The notes under the pieces were generated by a model. It did no database searches and had not been told where the DNA came from. It saw nothing but the letters and a program-made list of their open reading frames with translations. From Favolaschia claudopus (lineage: Eukaryota; Basidiomycota; Agaricomycetes; Agaricales; Mycenaceae), in assembly GCA_037176885.1 (NCBI GenBank), contig JAWWNJ010000184.1, forward strand, positions 310,001 through 374,000: a DNA stretch of 64,000 nucleotides, in the 5' to 3' direction. Numbering within the stretch: the stretch's first letter is position 1; every line of letters begins with the position of its first letter. The translations under genes and the position numbers were made by a program. Shown here in pieces: positions 33,168-42,733 of this stretch.

Positions 33168-34073
33168 TGGGAACGGGCATCGCCTATGATCGCCGCGACA
33201 GCTTTGGCTTTGTTTGGTTGGCTGGAGCGCTTGGTTCCTATTTTGTAAAGCCTAAGGCTTTTTACCTGGCCACATTTGGTCCTGGTATGAAACATAAACT
33301 CATAGTAAATTTGGCAAGAGAATAGTGCTATCAGAGCGGATTTTTGAATTTTGTCTTGTATATGGAGGAGGGGCTTGAATATTGAAATTGTTCACTGTCC
33401 TGAGAGAATAAGGCTGAAAAAACAAAATTCGCTCTGATAGCGCTATGGAGATGCTAAAATTCAAGAGACTCGCCTGCGAGTTCCAGTCGATTCGCTCAAA
33501 GTTGCAAAAGCCTTAGGGTTTTTACTTGAAATGATGAATTTGAGTCATAAAATACCGGAAATTCCGAGGATTCGGGATCTCATACCGTCGTTTGTTTTGA
33601 ATAAACATTATGTATGTTTTGCGGCAAAAACGTGGGGTATAGGACGTGCACAACGCGTCAAAACGCGCGGGAAGGTTGAAATGTGACAGAATGTAACACT
33701 TGTCACAGTTCAAAGTTGCACACTTGTTCAGCCTAGTTTCTGGCGAAAACAGCAGATAATCACCGGTTTAAACGTTTCTTATGCTAAAATATATCACAAG
33801 AAGTTCAAAAGCGACCCCCCAAATATTTTTTTCAACTGGTATGACTTCGCATGAATTCGATATTTCGGCCAAATATCCGCCAGAAACTCGAATTTTGAGG
33901 AGAAAACACTTGAAACATGTAATTTCATTGAGAGAAGTCCTTTTGCTCAGGGCATGATGTCGATTTGAATGGGAGGAAAGCCAGAAACGGGAGGAACAGG
34001 TGAGATAAACATTTCATTGGGAAACAAACAAGAACAAAGCTGCCGCGGCGATCATAGGCGATGCCCGTTCCCA
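33168..34073. mobile_element. 906 bp TIR element with TTTACAG target duplication
   Basis: Inverted ends of about 50 bases start TGGGAACGGGCATCGCC and include CTATGATCGCCGCG. TTTACAG lies directly outside both ends (33161-33167 and 34074-34080). Read in translation, both ends give IIGDARSH, which could be mistaken for a protein motif. No coding region is present. Target length (7, or 8 with one mismatch) fits hAT-like insertion. Confidence 0.85.
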
Positions 34074-34126
34074 TTTACAGGATATTGTCCACCGTGGGAT
34101 AGTTCCTGAAGGCTACGGGGTATGTA

Positions 34127-34808
34127 CAGTGCCGGACACACAAAGTCGACAATGTTGATTGCCGGCGAACGGGAATTTTGGGGACAAATCTAACTTCAGA
34201 TTCGGATTCGCCCACCCCGGAAAAGCTCAAAAAACCACCTCCGAATTTTTTCCCACGACATTTTGGCTGTGGCCAAATTTTTGGGGTCAAAAATCGAAAC
34301 TGTGTGTACCTCTTTCGAGTTCTGGCCAAATTTTCTGATCTTTGACCGATGTAAGCGGAAGTGCCGGGGCCTGGACGCGGAGATCCCTGGACATCCCAAG
34401 TTTTCAGCGCCAACCTACGGCAGCGGGACGGCACGGTGGTCAGCAAGGATGTTCCGTGAAATAATTGATCAACATGATGTAAGGTGTCCAAATACGGCGA
34501 TTTTTCCCAGGGAATTTGTGTCAAAACGGCTCGTGGAATTGTTTTTATTTCATCAGCAACAGAACCAGCTCGATTTAAGGAGTCGATTGTGCTATGTTTC
34601 GTAAATTTCCCATCAAATATAGGTCTTCAGCCAAATTTTTGGGGTCAAATTTTTTTGATTTTGAGTTTTCGGGAAATCGGCTCGTGCAAAACCATTCTTC
34701 AGGTCCATATGTAACATCATCTTTACGCAAAAAACTAGCCGCGTGGGCATGTGTCACACCTTCCTTAAATGGAAGATCCAATTTGTCGACTTTGTGTGTC
34801 CGGCACTG
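34127..34808. mobile_element. 682 bp MITE, CAGT...ACTG ends, TA target duplication
   Basis: The ends are CAGTGCCGGACACACAAAG and its complement, a 26 base inverted repeat with no mismatch that I could see. TA occurs at 34125-34126 and 34809-34810. Internal words TTTTTGGGGTCAAA recur twice. It splits Copia integrase sequence. Confidence 0.9.
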
Positions 34809-34918
34809 TATCGTTACTGGATGATGTGGATCACCTTCCTTGACGATCACAGTGGCTTCGATTGGGTACTCTATCTCAAGAAGAAGAGTGACGTGCATGC
34901 TGCCTTCAAACAATGGAA
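34809..34918 (+). pseudogene. Copia integrase core, fragment 1
   Basis: RYWMMWITFLDDHSGFDWVL followed by YLKKKSDVHAAFKQW is the start of a Ty1/Copia integrase core, including the first Asp of the catalytic triad. It is preceded, once the inserts at 33168-34073 and 34127-34808 are ignored, by a short degenerate stretch (LQDIVHRGIVPEGYG) that would fit the segment before the core. The next block (34920 onward) is unrelated and C-rich. Confidence 0.8.
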
Positions 34919-35689
34919 GGTGCCCGCTTCGCTATCTCTTGCATCACTCCAGCCTTCTTGGGAACACTACTCCTTCCAGACCTCCCCCTTTGTCACATAT
35001 TCCTCCTTCCGACTCCCCATTCCCCTCCTCGACGGACTCCTGTCGACCCTGCGCTCCTACGGCTAGTGCTCAGCGCAACCCGGTTCCCTACTGAGACGTC
35101 TAGCCCTCCGAGAGCTCTGGTACCCCGAGCTCTGGTTCTCCGGTCCCCGGCCCGGCTTCCCACGCTGCCCCGGACCTGGGCCAAGCCCCAGCGGTTCTAA
35201 ACTTCTATCGCCCAAGCCCCGACGCTCCGCTCATCCTAGCTCTAGCGTCCTTCCCGCCTCCGGGCTCCGAGCCCCGGCCCTCCGGACTCCAGCTCCGGTT
35301 TTCCACGCCCTCCGGACCACAGGGTATCCCGGGCAAATCCCGGGCCTTTGTTGGTCTACGATCTCTGGACCAGTATTGCGATCCTCCCCCTTCTGGGCAT
35401 ATCCCTGGCTCCCTGCTACTGTTGGATCATCTGATCATTCATATCACATCATAGATGCTGTGCTACTACATAGTTTCTACGCCCCGTGAGAAGTCACGCG
35501 TCACGCACCCTTTTACTGTGACGCCTGGGCATGGAGACTCTGAATCCTACTCTGTTCTCTAAGGATTCTGCCCAGGTGAGTAGACACTCTTCCTCTAGCC
35601 CTCTAAGGATTCTCCCTCTTCCCAGTGCTTGTTGGACTCTTGAGTACCTCGGGCCTCACGCCCTGGCAGCTGTTGCCCTTACAGAAGGC
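34919..35689. other. C-rich block between two integrase fragments
   Basis: Strongly C-biased, proline- and serine-rich in translation, with no recognised domain. A TGTTGGATCATC...CTTACA segment (35421-35684) has the outline of a solo LTR, but no target duplication was found. The codon and base composition differ from both flanks. Confidence 0.35.
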
Positions 35690-35980
35690 AGACGTGCAAG
35701 CCTTTTTCGAGGAGGAGATTGAGGAGATCATATTCTTCGAAAACTTTATTGACTTCTGGCGCGCTGACAACCGGGGGGAGTTCACCTCCAACGAACTGGA
35801 GGCAGAATTGAAAGCCAGCGGAATCATCCATCACACAACTGCCGCAGACACACCCGGAAAGAATGGTGTACATAGCTGAACGAGCAAATCAAACACTCGT
35901 TTCCACCGCCCTCCCCATGCTCATTGATTCAGGCCTTCCACAAAACTTCTGGAAGGAAGCCATGAGCTGTGCCTCCTAAG
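35690..35980 (+). pseudogene. Copia integrase core, fragment 2
   Basis: RADNRGEFTSNELEAELKAS with IIHHTTAADTPGKNGV, then, in another frame, ERANQTLVSTALPMLIDSGL and PQNFWKEAMSCAS. This is the second Asp and the Glu region of a Copia integrase. Its beginning (KADVQAFFEEE) overlaps the end of fragment 1 (KKSDVHAAFKQW), so the two pieces probably come from two copies. A frame shift near 35870 and a stop at 35978 disable it. Confidence 0.8.
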
Positions 35981-36535
35981 CAACGAGTTCTCTATATACG
36001 ATTTTGTGTGAGCCGAAAGGACCGAAAGTACGCCAAGTAAAGCCGAAATGCTCACATGCTTTGATTTCCTGAAACGGCCAAGAGAGAAACCTGAATAGCG
36101 TGGCATAGAATTCATTTTTAAAAAAAATCCAAGCACGTCAGGAGTCTTGGGTTTTGAGTAGCTACCCGTCCATATGCTTATATTTACCGTTCTAAAGACT
36201 TTTGCAAGCGACTCTCGAAAATTTGACCAAGTCCCGAGATCAATTCTCGGGAATCTCCGTGTCTCTATGTCACCGGTGATTATCTAAGTCTTCCAGTCCC
36301 TCCGGTGTGATTCATCAAACGACTGTCTTTGAGGTCTCTACCCTTGGGACTGGCTCGAGTCTACCCAAACGGCTGTATTTACAGATTTGTTTGAGCCTAT
36401 ACACGGCAGTAATCTGGCCGAACTAACATGCCGGTTTAGAGGCAGGCATTGAATACGCACTTTTATATTGTCCTTTCTCAAAATCGTCCAAGATAGGTAT
36501 ATATATATATATTGACGTGTGATGCCGGTTGTACA
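35981..36535. other. No recognised gene
   Basis: Only an AT dinucleotide run (36497-36511) stands out. No family was recognised on either strand. Confidence 0.4.
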
Positions 36536-37050
36536 TTACGTTTCGACGGCCGCAGCCTTGGGAGGTCGACCACGCTTTGTAGGGGGCTGGTTATTATTCG
36601 CTGGGGGGCGGGGTTCAGATGGGCGAGCACGCTTGCGCTTCGAGGCATGCTCCCCGCTCTCAACACCGGTGTCTTGATGCTCCTTGGCCTGGCATATTCA
36701 ATTAGCCATCATCCTCAGATGGTTGGTTAGTTACTAACCTTGCGTGGAAGACGGCGCTTTCGCGGAATGACAGGTGCAGGGTCTTCCTGTTCCACAGCAC
36801 CAGCAGCGGCACTTTTATTCTTGCTACCCTTTGGACGACCACGGCCACGCTTGGTTGGCGCTTCAGCTAAACCAGGAGTCAAAAATGAATACTGTTGAAA
36901 CCAAAACGGGAACACCACGCACACTTGTCGTGCGGTGAGGGGGGATCTACGTTCTCGCTCATGGATGTTGACCAGGGTGACGTGGCGCACGTGATGAGTC
37001 CTGTGGCGGGAAAATCTCATGTCACCCCCAAATAAGGAAATTCTCATCAA
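36536..37050 (-). CDS. AT-hook protein C-terminus, two exons
   Basis: Minus strand, two exons joined by a GT-AG intron (36690-36738). The first carries TKRGRGRPKGSKNKSAAAG and a basic end (RKRRLPRK). The second carries KRKRARPSEPRPP and a second hook, TKRGRPPKAAAVET, then a stop at 36536. Two R-G-R-P cores mark AT-hooks, which bind the minor groove of AT-rich DNA. The sequence upstream of LAEAPTKRG looks like an intron or unrelated sequence, so this is probably the tail of a longer gene. In these fungi such tails often sit on transposon-linked genes, but that is an inference. Confidence 0.6.
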
Positions 37051-37083
37051 TTCAACTCGTTTTCTTTTCTGTGCCCCTTTTCT

Positions 37084-38334
37084 GTGGTCGGACCTTTCGC
37101 AGTCGCTCCCTCATTGACACCACCAATGGTGGTGTTGCTGCCGCCCTTTCCATCTACACCAGCCAGCTCATGGATTTCACCACACAGTACATACGAGTGG
37201 TCCGCAGTCTTGTGTTACCACTACGAATTTATTCGTGTGGGCATGGTGGAGAACTTTCTCCCCACGCGCTGGGTGACGCCCGATCAGGGCCTCGTCTCCA
37301 CCAGGTTGGTTCGCTAACCACTGCCTCCACCATTCTCCTCCAAGCGCAAACACGACTTCACTGAGCGCCTTTCCGAACCCAGCGCCCCTGCATCCCGGCT
37401 GAAGGTTGACGAGACTTGCTACAAGTTTCAGGATGCCGCCGGTTGTCGCATGGGCGACAAGTGCTCTCGCCGCCACGTCTGCATTGCATGTCTGGGCGCC
37501 CACCCCGCACATGCTGGCCCCCAGAAGCGGAAGTAGGATGTTTGGGGCACGCCAACCGAGTCCGGCCTCTGCCCCACTCCGACCATCCCTTCGTCCACTG
37601 GCTCCTCGCACCCCACCCTCTCTATCACCCCTTTTGCATACCGCTCATCTCGCTGCCCATCTAATGCCTCCTCCCCCTCCCCGTTCCAATACACACATCA
37701 CATTCCCAGTTGCCCCTACATACCTCTGGTCCTCGTGTTACTAGCTCCCTTAATCCCGCTATACTATCTTTCTTACTTCAGGATTATCCTGACCTCTCCT
37801 TCGTACAACACCTACATAATATCTGTACCTATGGTGCGTCAATTGGATACACCGGCCCCCGAGTGGGCCGTGCCTTCTCACGAAATCTGCCTGCCACACC
37901 GTCCGAGCACGCTGTAACCGCTGCAGATACTCTGGCAAATTTTTCTCTGGGTGAGCTTCGCCGTGTCAACTCCCTCTCCATTCATGAGCAGCGCCGGGTC
38001 ATTTACTCACCTGTGGGCACTGTCCCCAAAGCAGATGGCGGGTGGTGCACTGTCCACCACCTCTCTTATCCTCGTGGCTCGTCTATCAACAATAGCATCT
38101 CCTCTGACGCAGTAACACTCTCCTACACCTCGCTCGACACCTTCTTTGACCGCCTCCGCCGACTTGGTCCTGGCGCTCTCCTCTGGAAGATTGACCTGCG
38201 GCATGCGTTCCGCCACATCGTAGTATGCCCAGACGACTCTCTGCTGTATGGCTTCTACTTTGACAGTGTTGGTTACATTGACGTTCGCCTACCACTTGGA
38301 TCCCCCTCATTTGCACCTTTTTGTAAGATACTTA
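37084..38334 (+). pseudogene. DIRS-type retrotransposon gag and RT fragment
   Basis: The gag-like part (37084-37536) ends in CYKFQDAAGCRMGDKCSRRH, a C-x7-C-x5-C-x3-H finger, then HVCIACLGAHPAHAGPQKRK and a stop. A frame change leads to an RT region (37710-38334) with SIGYTGPRVGRAFSRNLP, SPVGTVPKADGGW, VHHLSYPRGSSINNSI, and GPGALLWKIDLRHAFRHIVV, which contains the first catalytic Asp of RT. This order is typical of basidiomycete DIRS elements, which integrate with a tyrosine recombinase. The RT is cut after VRLPLGSPSFAPF, before the catalytic double-Asp motif. There is no recombinase here. A MITE and a Copia LTR follow at once. Confidence 0.8.
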
Positions 38335-38744
38335 GGCCGCATCCATCAACAGCTAGCTGTGACTGTGATGGGTCACAAAAGTCTATTTCTCGACCATCTC
38401 CCACAACGGGGACGAAAATAGAAAATCTGTCCCGTAAATCGACGGAGAGGTATCCTGACTAGGTACTCCCGGAATTGCAGGGGAATCGAGGCAGTATCGA
38501 AGAAGGAGATAGAATTTTAGTCTGGCCGCTCACAAAATGTAGTTTCACGACATTCACCATCAATATTGTATCTCCTCCTTCGATATCAACTCAATTACTT
38601 TAAAAATTGGGGAGGATCTAGCCAGACTACATCTCCATCGATTTGGGGGACAGACTTTCTATTTTCGTCTCTGTTGTCGAGATATGAGGGAGATGGTCGA
38701 AAATGTGACATTGTGACAGGAGCTTGATGTTTATGGATGCGGCC
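38335..38744. mobile_element. 410 bp MITE with 120 base inverted ends, TA target duplication
   Basis: The ends start GGCCGCATCCATCAACA and finish GTTTATGGATGCGGCC, with TA at 38333-38334 and 38745-38746. Pairing continues with mismatches for about 120 bases, through CGACCATCTCCC and GACGAAAATAGAAA. It follows the DIRS RT fragment directly. Confidence 0.85.
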
Positions 38745-38768
38745 TATCTTATGATTGCAGGCGCTGGT

Positions 38769-39067
38769 TGTATGTAAGCTGTGATAGAATACAGTAAGTA
38801 TAAACTCAGTCGTGGACAAGTCGTGGAGGAAACGACTCATGTATTATATACCTGATAGAATACAGTAAGTATAAACTACCAGGAGAATCAGTAAGCTGTA
38901 AGGACAGTAGATACGAGTGCACATACCTCAGTCGTGGAGGAAGCGACTGAGGAATGTGACGGTGACACAAAGCTACATAAGGAATGTGTGACGCGTAACG
39001 GAACGGATTGCGAGTTGGAGAAAGTAAGGTATGTACGGTAAATGGAAGAGAAATAAATACTTCAACA
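38769..39067 (-). repeat. 3' LTR of the Copia element
   Basis: On the minus strand it starts TGTTGAAGTATTTATTTC, right after a purine tract (GAGGGGGAG), and ends TTACATACA. Length is 299 bases. GATAGAATACAGTAAGTATA is present twice inside it (38782 and 38852). No 5' LTR is in the window, so no target duplication can be checked. Confidence 0.75.
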
Positions 39068-39074
39068 CTCCCCC

Positions 39075-40487
39075 TCAAGGTCGGGGAGCCATGCCCAACA
39101 TCTTGAGGAGAGTCTTGCGGCGTGGTGCCGGCAATGGTTTCGTGACTAAGTCGGCAACATTCACCTCCGTAGGAACGTAAACGGGGACGATGCAGCGATA
39201 GAGGACTGCTTCACGGATCCACCAGATGGCAATGTGGACGTGCTTCGTTCGAGCGGTGACTTCATCAGTATTGACAATCATCCGGATGGTGGAAGTATTG
39301 TCGATGGAAAGGGAAGTCGGTCCGGGAGGTAGTAAGAAACCAAGCTCGAACAGAAGAGAGCGGAGCCACATGATTTCACGCCCGACGTGTGTGCCAGCGT
39401 AGAGCTCGGCTTCGCCAGTCGAAAGAGCCGTGGAGGTTTGCTTCTTCGCTGACCAAGCGATTAAGCTGGATCCGATGAAGACAGCATACCCAGAAATGGA
39501 TCGGGCGTGATCCTTTGAGTTTGCCCAATCTGAATCGCTGAAAGCGTGAAGGGTAAGGTCTTCATTGCCGCCTAGAACAAGGACAGAGTCGCGTGTGGTT
39601 TTGAGATACGCGAGGATCCGTTTAACGGCTTCCCAATGAGCTTCACCGGGGTTGGAGCTAAATTCCGATACAGCCTGAACTGCCTTCGTGATATCTGGAC
39701 GGCATTGAACAGCGGTATGCATAAGCGAACCAACGGCGTGCTGGTAGGGAACGCTGGCCATGCGCTGGAGTTCTTCGGAAGTCTGAGGAGATTGAGACTT
39801 GGAAAGCGGAGCGGCCGACGTGTTGACTGGCGAGTATACGGGCCGTGCATTCTCCATGCGATACCGAGCCACAATCGAGTCAATATAGAAACGATGAGAC
39901 AAGGAGATGGTGCGGTTCGCACGATCACGCAGGATTTCGAGGCCAAGAATGGATTTCGACTCTCCCAAGTCCTTGATTCGGACATGCTCGGAAATCTGCT
40001 TCTTTAAAAGTTTGACCTCTGCAACAGAGGAGCAGAATAAACCGAGATCATCAACGTGGGCGCTGATGATGGAAATAGCCTTCTCCAGGCGACGAATAAA
40101 GACGCGCGGATCAGCAATGCACACCCGGAAACCAATCTTGACCAAAATGGAACGTAACTTTTGGTACCAGAGAAGTGCGGCTTGCTTTAACCCGTAAATT
40201 CCCCTTTTCAGGAGACAGACGTAGTCCTCCTTTCCACGAACACGATGGCCCTGAGGCTGTCGCATGTAGATAGGTGGCTCGTCTGGATCCGTCTCACTGT
40301 TGAGAAAGGCAGAGTCGACGTCCACAACGTGGAATTCCCAGTCCAGCTTCACAGCTAGGGTTAGGAGATAACGAAGCGACTCTGACTTCACAACAGGAGC
40401 AAAAGACATCGAAAAATCGATACCTGGACGCTGGGTAATAACTTGTGTGACAGTCACCCAAATGTCTTGATCTTGCAGAAATGGCAT
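39075..40487 (-). pseudogene. Copia polyprotein C-terminus: RT and RNase H
   Basis: A 470-codon open frame on the minus strand. It begins in the RT domain (QRPGIDFSMSFAPVVKSES), then VVDVDSAFLNSETDPDEPPI, RGIYGLKQAALLWYQKLRS, the catalytic HVDD in ISIISAHVDDLGLF, and IKDLGESKSILGLEI. RNase H follows with AFSDSDWANSKDHARSISGY, STALSTGEAELYAG and SIDNTSTIRM. It ends KTLLKMLGMAPRP and is followed by the polypurine tract and LTR. The reading frame is clean, but gag, protease and integrase are missing, because homology starts only at the RT. It lies on the opposite strand from the integrase pieces at 34.8-36.0 kb, so they are separate insertions. Confidence 0.9.
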
Positions 40488-40959
40488 CCTTTTGAGGAGT
40501 AGAACAGATTGGATGGACCAGTTTTACAGTTTACCCTCCGTTGACTTTCGTAATTTTGGCCACGAATCTGGCCATCCTAAAGCGGAATTTGATCCGAAAA
40601 CCCTCTGCCGGGGCAAATTTGATGGCCCATCAATGGTCAATCTGCCTCCAGATATAGGTAATTCATGAATTCGGTCAGAAGAGAGTTATGGGGGCGAATT
40701 GGAATGTTGAAAATCTTCTCAAGTCGCGCCTCAATGGTATTTTCACCCCCTTATGTTTTTCCAGCGAAAATTTGGCCATTTCCCATCAAAAAGTTCCCAC
40801 GGTCCAAGATCTCGGAAAACGGCCACTCTTGGGTATTCCAAGTCGATTGGGCCGAGTTTCAGGTCAAAATTCCAAAAATTGCGGCGTGACATGAAGTCAC
40901 GTCCCCCACCATATCATAAATGTTGTAGAGTCTGACTTGGTGAGACTAAGGGCCCTCTT
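40488..40959. other. No recognised gene
   Basis: Truncation of the Copia element falls near 40487. A word TTACAGTTTACCCTCC at 40525 could be an old element end of the CAGT type, but I found no partner. Confidence 0.4.
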
Positions 40960-41411
40960 AGGCCCCCGGTCACTACCTATTCCGCGGGTCGGGTTCGCGA
41001 CCAGATTCTGGGCTGATTTACTCTATGATTTTGGGTCCATCCACCACTGATTTACTCTATTTCCGAGCGACATCAGGGGTGAAATTCGACTTTTTTTTTC
41101 GCGCAATTTCCTGTTTTTAGCCGATTTCCCGTCAAGATTGGTGGACCGTGGCTCACCGTCATCTCTGGATCCTCTGGCTTGATTTCTGCTCAGAATCTTC
41201 ACCCGACGCGTCGAAAATTCAGTGTCCCGGACCCGCTCACCAGGTATGAACCTCAAAATTTCGCTCGCGCTGCGCGCGATTTACTCTATTTTTGACCAGC
41301 TTTGGCTGTTTTCAGCTTGATTTACTCTATTTTCATGACCCAGGTAAGCCGTTTTTGAGGCATTGTTTTACTCTATGGCCGACCCGCAGAATAGGTAGTG
41401 ACCGGGGGCCT
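40960..41411. mobile_element. 452 bp hAT-like MITE, 8 bp target duplication, TTTACTCTAT repeats
   Basis: Inverted ends of 34 bases start AGGCCCCCGGTCACTACC, with one mismatch. GCCCTCTT is duplicated at 40952-40959 and 41412-41419. TTTACTCTAT occurs five times in the same orientation, at 41017, 41051, 41280, 41321 and 41367, clustered toward both ends. There is no coding region. Confidence 0.9.
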
Positions 41412-41763
41412 GCCCTCTTACTTCTGTTCTATTCTAGACCACATAACGAGGATCCAGGTACGAAAATGCGGCTGCACTGGTTGCTCGAGCCAGAACTAAA
41501 CCCGGCAAAAGTATTGCCTTGTTTCCGATGAAAAACCCCTCCTAGAAATCAAATTTTGTGTCAGATAATATCTTTGAACTGAACTAACTTCCTGATTGAG
41601 ACTGCCTAATAGAGGACCAGGCATGAAGGAGCGCGCGAGGGTGCACCAGGTTTCCTAAACAGGTAATAGATTGACAGCTGATGCGATTTGGATGCCGACT
41701 CGGCCCGGGCGATTTACCGTGACGTGACATATTTACTGATCAAAACGTAAATATAAGCAGATA

Positions 41764-42170
41764 CAGTATTTTGACGCTGCTTTACACAGCGACATTCCTT
41801 TACACACTTTGGTTCTTGGCCGCATTCGGGGAAAATTGGGCAAATCATGTAACTGTATACTCAATATGAATTATTTAGGCCCCATTTAGATGTCTGAGCA
41901 CGAGTTTTGGCCATAGATGGTCGGGAGCTGGCGAAAAGTGAGACATCAGTGCCATCAATTTTGGCAACTTTCATCAATCGGTCGTTTACACACTACAAAT
42001 CTGTGAACATAGACACCCTCTCTTCATCTACTCTAAATCCTCAAAAATATTGTTGAACACTCAGTGGGGTACCTAGAAAAGGTCTGTGTACTCAGATGTG
42101 GCATAAGAACAAAACATGAAACTCAAATCTCAAAATCATTTTTGGTGTGTAAAGGAGCGTCAAAATACTG
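41764..42170. mobile_element. 407 bp MITE, CAGT...ACTG ends, TA target duplication
   Basis: Ends CAGTATTTTGACGCTGC and its complement with one mismatch, about 25 bases. TA lies at 41762-41763 and 42171-42172. TTTACACA words recur inside. It is the immediate left neighbour of the MULE element. Confidence 0.9.
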
Positions 42171-42733
42171 TAAAGAGACTTATTGGATCATTCACGTGTC
42201 TCTCGTGCGTTGAGCGTCGTAGGCGTAACGCCGTAAGGTAGGCTTACAACGAGCGGTGAGGGAGGGGTGGATTAGTCTAATGATGGTGTGCCGTGATGAC
42301 ACCTTCTCTTCCCGAACCACCCAGCCACTGCGTCAATCGACCGCCTTCGCGTTCTGCGCGTCGTTCGGACCCATCGATCTGCTTCCTCCGCGGCCTGCTG
42401 CCCACCGTCATCGCCGACTGTCACGCTCGCATCCCGGCCGCTGTGACCGACGGCGTTCCCCTGTGGCGCTTTCCCTTCTGACAGCAAAGCGTAAACAAGT
42501 ATCGCGGGATGCTGGTGTTCTGCCGCGCATTTCATTCTAGCAATTATTCGCTGTAATGAGTCTCGTTCAACCAATTATCTGCTGCCTTGCGCTCCGCTTC
42601 CTCGATTAATTGCGACGGTCTAGGCACTGCTAGTGGTTTTTTTCTGAGTTCGCTGTGCCTGTCTGTTCTCGGTGCACTGAGACGCTTGAGCAAGATCAAT
42701 AATTACTCCGCCGTCTGGTTTTTCTTGCTTGTA

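Noticed and set aside
33168..34080. IIGDARSH-like sequence at both ends taken as a Copia gag motif
   Set aside because: The two occurrences are in inverted orientation and form the ends of a TIR element with a TTTACAG duplication. The shared peptide is only the translation of the inverted repeat.
37177..37611. 144-codon minus-strand ORF
   Set aside because: It is the shadow of the DIRS gag region, whose Cys-His finger on the plus strand is clear.
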